From an uncultured Actinomyces sp. (GTDB lineage: Bacteria > Actinomycetota > Actinomycetes > Actinomycetales > Actinomycetaceae), in the NCBI GenBank assembly GCA_938028585.1, contig CALIZH010000376.1, positions 1 to 8,244 on the forward strand: DNA of 8,244 bases, given 5' to 3'. Both the position numbers and the translations under genes were made by a program. The notes under the pieces were generated by a model. It had not been told where the DNA came from and made no database searches. It saw only the letters and a program-made list of their open reading frames with translations. Positions 5,761-8,244 of the stretch are shown in pieces; positions within the stretch are counted from its first letter, which is position 1, and the number at the start of each line of letters is the position of its first letter.

Positions 5761-6228
5761 CTACTCACCCAGATACAGCTTTAGCGCGTCCTCATAGGGA
5801 TACTGCATAAGATGTGCGAGCTTGTACGCGCGTTGTTCGTCGAACGAGGTGAACTCAACGTCGGGGCAACTGCGCATTGACAGGATCTGCTCGCCGGGCA
5901 GTTGTCCGGGGCTTATCGTCCAGCTTGCTCGGAGGGAATCCGGGTCAGTCGCTAGCTCGACTGCCTGCCGCCCATGCGACCACCGGTTGTAGCCACCCAG
6001 AAGGCGCACCAACTCATATCTCGCAACTGTCGAACTCGGGGTTCGCAGTGTTGCGCCGACACGGCTTGGGCGTTCGCTCGTGCCGAAGCGGTAGTTGTCT
6101 GTCGAGTACCAGAAAGAATCAAAGAGAATTCCATCGACAGTGAAGAACAGCCTGCCGTCTCGTTCCTTGCACACGACTGAAGAGTTTGCACAGAGCGTGG
6201 ATATGAGATCGTCGAATTCTTTCAGCAT
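5761..6228 (-). CDS. Putative TNT immunity protein, C family (C2)
   Basis: The gene encodes 155 aa starting MLKEFDDLISTLCANSS and is predicted cytoplasmic. Visible features are an N-terminal helix (1-17), RLFFTVDGILFDSFW (26-40) as paired beta strands, and a SERPS motif (51-55). A TVARYELVRLLG helix (67-78), a W-containing strand (103) and a C-terminal helix HLMQYPYEDALKLYL (139-153) follow. The last block resembles the end of N proteins (LM..PSEDLLSLVL), which ties C to the same IFT/Imm61-like superfamily. It aligns without gaps to C1 at about 43% identity (67/155, my count), far less than the W and N genes beside it. A 153-nt gap follows before W3; it holds no supported gene, only a candidate -10 element. 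Likely role: immunity to a TNT variant. Confidence 0.7.
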   Translation of the reverse strand: MLKEFDDLISTLCANSSVVCKERDGRLFFTVDGILFDSFWYSTDNYRFGTSERPSRVGATLRTPSSTVARYELVRLLGGYNRWSHGRQAVELATDPDSLRASWTISPGQLPGEQILSMRSCPDVEFTSFDEQRAYKLAHLMQYPYEDALKLYLGE

Positions 6229-6237
6229 GGGCACTCA

Positions 6238-6243
6238 CTCCTT
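6238..6243 (-). promoter_or_regulatory. Ribosome binding site that sets the C2 start at 6228
   Basis: AAGGAG lies 9 nt before ATG 6228 but only 3 nt before an in-frame GTG at 6234. The ATG is therefore the better start, and it also matches the start of C1. Confidence 0.7.
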
Positions 6244-6264
6244 CGGGTCATTGCCTCTGCGGAC

Positions 6265-6270
6265 ATCCTA
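6265..6270 (-). promoter_or_regulatory. Candidate -10 element (TAGGAT) upstream of C2
   Basis: TAGGAT fits the actinobacterial TANNNT -10 pattern. It lies downstream of the hairpin and about 36 nt upstream of the C2 start codon. The matching site upstream of C1 is TACGAT. I see no convincing -35 box, so this is weak support for separate transcription of C genes. Confidence 0.25.
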
Positions 6271-6293
6271 AGTGACGGGCGAGCGCGAAATGG

Positions 6294-6329
6294 CACACCT
6301 CCTCCCGTCGTACGAGGGGAGGAGGTGTG
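6294..6329 (-). terminator. Conserved 13-bp hairpin after N4; possible terminator or processing site
   Basis: A perfect 13-bp inverted repeat (CACACCTCCTCCC and its complement) encloses a 10-nt loop that itself contains TCGTACGA. It sits about 50 nt after the N4 stop and about 65 nt before the C2 start. On the minus strand only a weak ATTT follows, so it is not a classical intrinsic terminator. It is identical to the copy after N3 and absent where N is followed by H. Confidence 0.5.
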
Positions 6330-6380
6330 ACCGACGCTCTCGTCCTATGCTCCGTGAGCACGAGGCGGGAGAGAGGGGTG

Positions 6381-6884
6381 TCAGCTCTGCTGGTACAGCG
6401 CGGCGTATCCCGCGCCGGACGGTTCGAGGACAAGGGAGAGCAGGTCCTCGCTTGGTGTGCTCATCAGATATGACAGCGGGAGCAGCGCAGCCGGCGAGAG
6501 GTTTGTGTATGTTTTGGGAATGGGCGAGGCTTTGCTTGTCAGTAGATAGCTAATCGGTTCGAGGAATTCGATGGAAAAGCTGGGGTGAACGTCGGTCACC
6601 GGTGGGAGGTTGAGGGGTGTGAGCTGGTGTGCTGCGCGAATGTCAGCGGTGAAATGCATGATCGCGAACTTCTTGAAGATCTCGAAGGACTCGGACCCAA
6701 ACCGTGTGCCACTGAAAGCGTATCTGTTGTAGTGGCCGTAGACATAATAGTTCTTCCGTACGGTGAATGCGTCGTAGATAAAGTCTTCACCCGGCTCGAC
6801 CAGGATCAAATCATCATCGATCCGGGTCGTATGCCCGGAGAGTTCGTACAGGCGAGTGATGTATGCGGCGAGTTCTTCATTCAT
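6381..6884 (-). CDS. Putative TNT immunity protein, N family (N4), IFT/Imm61-like
   Basis: The gene encodes 167 aa starting MNEELAAYITRLYELSG. A GGAG core lies about 10 nt before the ATG, and W4 ends 45 nt upstream. Visible parts are an N-terminal helix (1-16), beta strands (24-66), and a long helix ending in DIRAAHQL (67-88). A segment like LPPVTDVHPSFSIEF (93-107) follows, then a C-terminal LSYLM..PSEDLLSLVLEPSG block (137-157). This order, and especially the closing block, resembles what I remember of the TNT antitoxin family (IFT, Rv3902c-like; Imm61), whose members bind and inhibit TNT. The protein is identical to N3. Compared with N1 and N2 it lacks a tail of about 20 residues and stops at ALYQQS. 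A 152-nt spacer with a hairpin separates it from C2. Function is inferred from family resemblance and position. Confidence 0.75.
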   Translation of the reverse strand: MNEELAAYITRLYELSGHTTRIDDDLILVEPGEDFIYDAFTVRKNYYVYGHYNRYAFSGTRFGSESFEIFKKFAIMHFTADIRAAHQLTPLNLPPVTDVHPSFSIEFLEPISYLLTSKASPIPKTYTNLSPAALLPLSYLMSTPSEDLLSLVLEPSGAGYAALYQQS

Positions 6885-6929
6885 GCGAGGGTTGCTCCTC
6901 CTCAGAGTGCGCTATCGACTACGTTGATT

Positions 6930-6971
6930 CTACGGCCGTAGTGAACCCAGGGAGGGGGCCGAGGCCTCGGC
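6930..6971. repeat. Twin perfect palindromes at the W4 3' end
   Basis: The 12-bp (6930-6941) and 14-bp (6958-6971) palindromes are the same as in W1 and W3. Confidence 0.7.
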
Positions 6972-7391
6972 GAGGGCACGCGCGTATGTAAAATACGCGC
7001 ATTCTGCGCTCAGCGAGCTGTCAGTTTTGTGTGTCAGATAAAAACCATCGGTATCTTCATCAGCGATGCTGTAGTCGGTGCCCGGTACGGGGCCTAGAAG
7101 CTCGTCCGGAGGATAGTCCATATCGACGAGCTCGCCGAGCCCCTCGCGTGCGAGGAGTGTCAGTGCTATGGTCGCCAACTCAATGGAAGGGCTCGTGAAG
7201 AACGTACCGACGGTATTGCGTTCTTCGTGGCGGCCGATGGTAAGTCCTCGTGCGTTCTCGGTGACGAAAAAGCTTGCCAGACTACGCCTATCGATAAAGA
7301 CGAGACTGTCACCGTTATCTTTTATGAGATCGGGTGCAAAGTGATCATTTAAGATCTGAGAAGCTATGTTCTTGAACTGTTCCCACAACAT
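6930..7391 (-). CDS. Putative TNT immunity protein, W family (W4), first gene after the toxin
   Basis: The gene encodes 153 aa starting MLWEQFKNIASQ. It lies directly after the toxin and overlaps its 3' end by 47 nt, the usual place for the cognate immunity gene. An AGGAG at 7398-7402, 6 nt before the ATG, supports the start. No signal peptide or membrane segment is visible, so it should be cytoplasmic. The layout resembles the other families here: an N-terminal helix, a beta-rich middle (LVFIDRRSLASFF), then a long helix (SIELATIALTLLAREG) like the central helix of the N family. From about residue 24 on it appears identical to W3, but its first 23 or so residues differ (NIASQILNDHFAPD against SLALPLLGEHFPPN), so it is a mosaic. 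It ends LRP-stop in a palindrome. Likely role: bind and neutralise the adjacent TNT toxin. The superfamily link of W is the weakest of the five. Confidence 0.75.
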   Translation of the reverse strand: MLWEQFKNIASQILNDHFAPDLIKDNGDSLVFIDRRSLASFFVTENARGLTIGRHEERNTVGTFFTSPSIELATIALTLLAREGLGELVDMDYPPDELLGPVPGTDYSIADEDTDGFYLTHKTDSSLSAECAYFTYARALAEASAPSLGSLRP

Positions 7392-8244
7392 GTGTTTCTC
7401 CTGTTAGCCTTCCTTGTTGGTCGAGTAGATCATGCGCGGTGAAAGCTACTGTTGGACTATCACCGTCCAGATCGAAGAATCGAAGTTGTAGTCCGCCTCC
7501 CTTTTGGAATTGGTCGGGTGCAATTACACTCACTTCGACTTCCCAGTTTCCGTCAAACTTTTCGGGATTAACGTGATACTGGTGATATGGTTCGTGGACT
7601 GCGCCTGGTTCCATTGACCGTGTTTCGAGAGGGGCAATTTTCTTCCCGGGCATTGCTCCGAAGAATCTACCACTTGTGGGGCCAACTCGGTCAATTGTTG
7701 ATCCATACTTGTCGACGTACTCTTGAACGGTGTATCGGCGATGGGTGCCCTTAACTCCACCATCTACAATATCTGGGTCTTTTCGCCAGGCAGCCCGCTT
7801 TTCTGCGGGATCGTAGTGGTCGGAATATCGCCAATCTGAGTAGGGATGGCCGTCCAATACCTCTGCTGGTTTCTTAGAAATAGAACCACCGTCGGGTAAC
7901 GCGTCGAACGTTCCGATCTTATTTGTGTCCGGACCGTCAAGATCCTCGATGTACCCTCGTGCGGGTACGGATTCGCGCAGCCCTTCGATAGTGGAGGAGT
8001 CGCCGTCCCAGTTCTCTGGGTAGGCTTCCTTGCGTTGTTCTTTAGGAACGATGCCGTGATCGTAGTCCTCAAGTTCTTCCCGTTTGGCGAGGTACTGTTC
8101 CTCGGTTGTGATCGGTGAATCGTCGTCGTCGTCGGAGTTGTCGTCGTCGTCCTTGTCGGAGTTGTCGTCGTCGTCCTTGTCGGAGTTGTCGTCGTCGTCC
8201 TTGTCGGACTTGCCGTCGTCGTCCTTGTCGGACTTGCCGTCGTC
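7345..8244 (-). CDS. TNT-domain (NAD+ glycohydrolase) polymorphic toxin, C-terminal part; 5' end outside window
   Basis: The frame is open from the right edge to a TGA at 7345-7347, giving 299 visible residues without the N-terminus. Visible residues 1 to about 43 are an Asp-rich repeat linker. A charged pre-toxin stretch follows, and the last 120 or so residues match what I recall of the TNT domain (CpnT C-terminus, DUF4237): IDRVG (184-188), TRSMEPG (209-215), EPYHQYHV (218-225), GGGLQLRF (249-256) and a closing DLLDQQG helix (272-278). The Gln of GGGLQ (residue 253, bases 7486-7488) aligns with the catalytic Gln of CpnT TNT. The known TNT activity is hydrolysis of NAD+ (and NADP+) in the target cell, which fits a secreted or contact-delivered toxin; the delivery system is not visible. 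The last 15 or so codons overlap the next gene, W4, by 47 nt in another frame. A TTG at 7857 can look like a start but lies mid-gene. Confidence 0.85.
   Translation of the reverse strand, partial: DDGKSDKDDDGKSDKDDDDNSDKDDDDNSDKDDDDNSDDDDDSPITTEEQYLAKREELEDYDHGIVPKEQRKEAYPENWDGDSSTIEGLRESVPARGYIEDLDGPDTNKIGTFDALPDGGSISKKPAEVLDGHPYSDWRYSDHYDPAEKRAAWRKDPDIVDGGVKGTHRRYTVQEYVDKYGSTIDRVGPTSGRFFGAMPGKKIAPLETRSMEPGAVHEPYHQYHVNPEKFDGNWEVEVSVIAPDQFQKGGGLQLRFFDLDGDSPTVAFTAHDLLDQQGRLTGETHVVGTVQEHSFSDLK
7398..7402 (-). promoter_or_regulatory. Ribosome binding site of W4, inside the toxin gene
   Basis: AGGAG lies six bases upstream of the W4 ATG (7389-7391) and within the last codons of the toxin. Ribosomes finishing the toxin pass over this site, so immunity translation is probably coupled to toxin translation. 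Confidence 0.7.
8122..8244 (-). repeat. 24-nt tandem repeat encoding an acidic linker
   Basis: In the toxin frame the DNA repeats in 24-nt units (8140-8163, 8164-8187, 8188-8211, 8212-8235, continuing off the right edge). Each unit encodes eight residues, NSDKDDDD or the variant GKSDKDDD. A shortened 18-nt unit lacking Lys-Asp lies at 8122-8139. The array is in frame and keeps its amino-acid phase, so copy number can change without breaking the toxin. It probably forms a flexible, strongly acidic spacer between the trafficking part and the toxin tip. Confidence 0.9.

Larger units (their letters stand above)
6273..7322. repeat. 1050-bp direct repeat, right copy (W4 body, N4, hairpin spacer)
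   Basis: Identical by eye to 4492-5541 at a constant offset of 1781. The right boundary falls 22 bp short of the toxin stop, so the toxin frame is not touched. The left boundary lies 45 bp upstream of the C2 start codon, and a 51-bp flank continues with five mismatches. Confidence 0.88.

Noticed and set aside
7345..7857. Toxin as a free-standing 170-residue gene starting at TTG 7857
   Set aside because: The frame is open for another 129 codons to the window edge and encodes a linker typical of polymorphic toxins. No ribosome site was found at 7857.
8122..8244. CRISPR or microsatellite interpretation of the GTC-rich repeats
   Set aside because: There are no unique spacers, and the units are in frame with the toxin and encode a regular acidic peptide.
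1..8244. Insertion sequence, tRNA or transposase driving the rearrangements
   Set aside because: I found no transposase frame, terminal inverted repeats with target duplication, or tRNA-like sequence; homologous recombination between paralogues explains the pattern.

Overview
The window looks like the 3' end of a polymorphic-toxin locus from an actinobacterium. A Corynebacterium-like or other Mycobacteriales host is my best guess, from the TNT-type toxin tip, the strong AGGAG-type ribosome sites and a GC content that looks mid-50s by eye; the genus is inference only. Every gene I can support is on the minus strand, so transcription runs from right (8244) to left (1). The plus strand holds only shadow frames.

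Right end (7345-8244): the C-terminal 299 residues of a large toxin whose N-terminus is outside the window. It has an acidic Asp/Ser/Asn/Lys tandem-repeat linker, a pre-toxin stretch, and a C-terminal domain that I recognise as a TNT (tuberculosis necrotizing toxin, NAD+ glycohydrolase) domain. The conserved GGG-x-Q motif carries the expected catalytic Gln.

Rest of the window (1-7391): an uninterrupted array of 13 small genes of about 150-190 codons, plus one gene remnant. All 13 look like divergent paralogues of the TNT-antitoxin (IFT / Imm61-like) superfamily. They fall into five families that I label W, N, C, H and Q. In map order from left to right they are Q1 (cut by the window edge), H1, N1, W1, Q2, H2, N2, (W2 remnant), C1, N3, W3, C2, N4, W4. 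In transcription order this reads toxin - [W N C] [W N C] [(w) N H Q] [W N H Q], with (w) the remnant. Each cassette opens with W then N at a constant 45-nt spacing and ends in either a single C gene or an H-Q pair. The remnant W2 supplies the one missing W, so an ancestral four-cassette pattern is a good inference.

The array shows recent recombination. Positions 4492-5541 and 6273-7322 appear identical over 1050 bp by eye. They carry most of W, all of N and a spacer hairpin, yet the C genes beside them are only about 43% identical in protein. W3 and W4 are mosaics at their 5' ends. No gap between genes reaches 300 bases; the largest (about 150 bases each) are described as features or in the neighbouring gene entries.

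Working model (inference): the toxin is delivered to competitors or host cells and destroys NAD(P)+. The first downstream immunity genes protect the producer, and the rest form an immunity library against related TNT toxins, built by cassette duplication, gene conversion and end-swapping.
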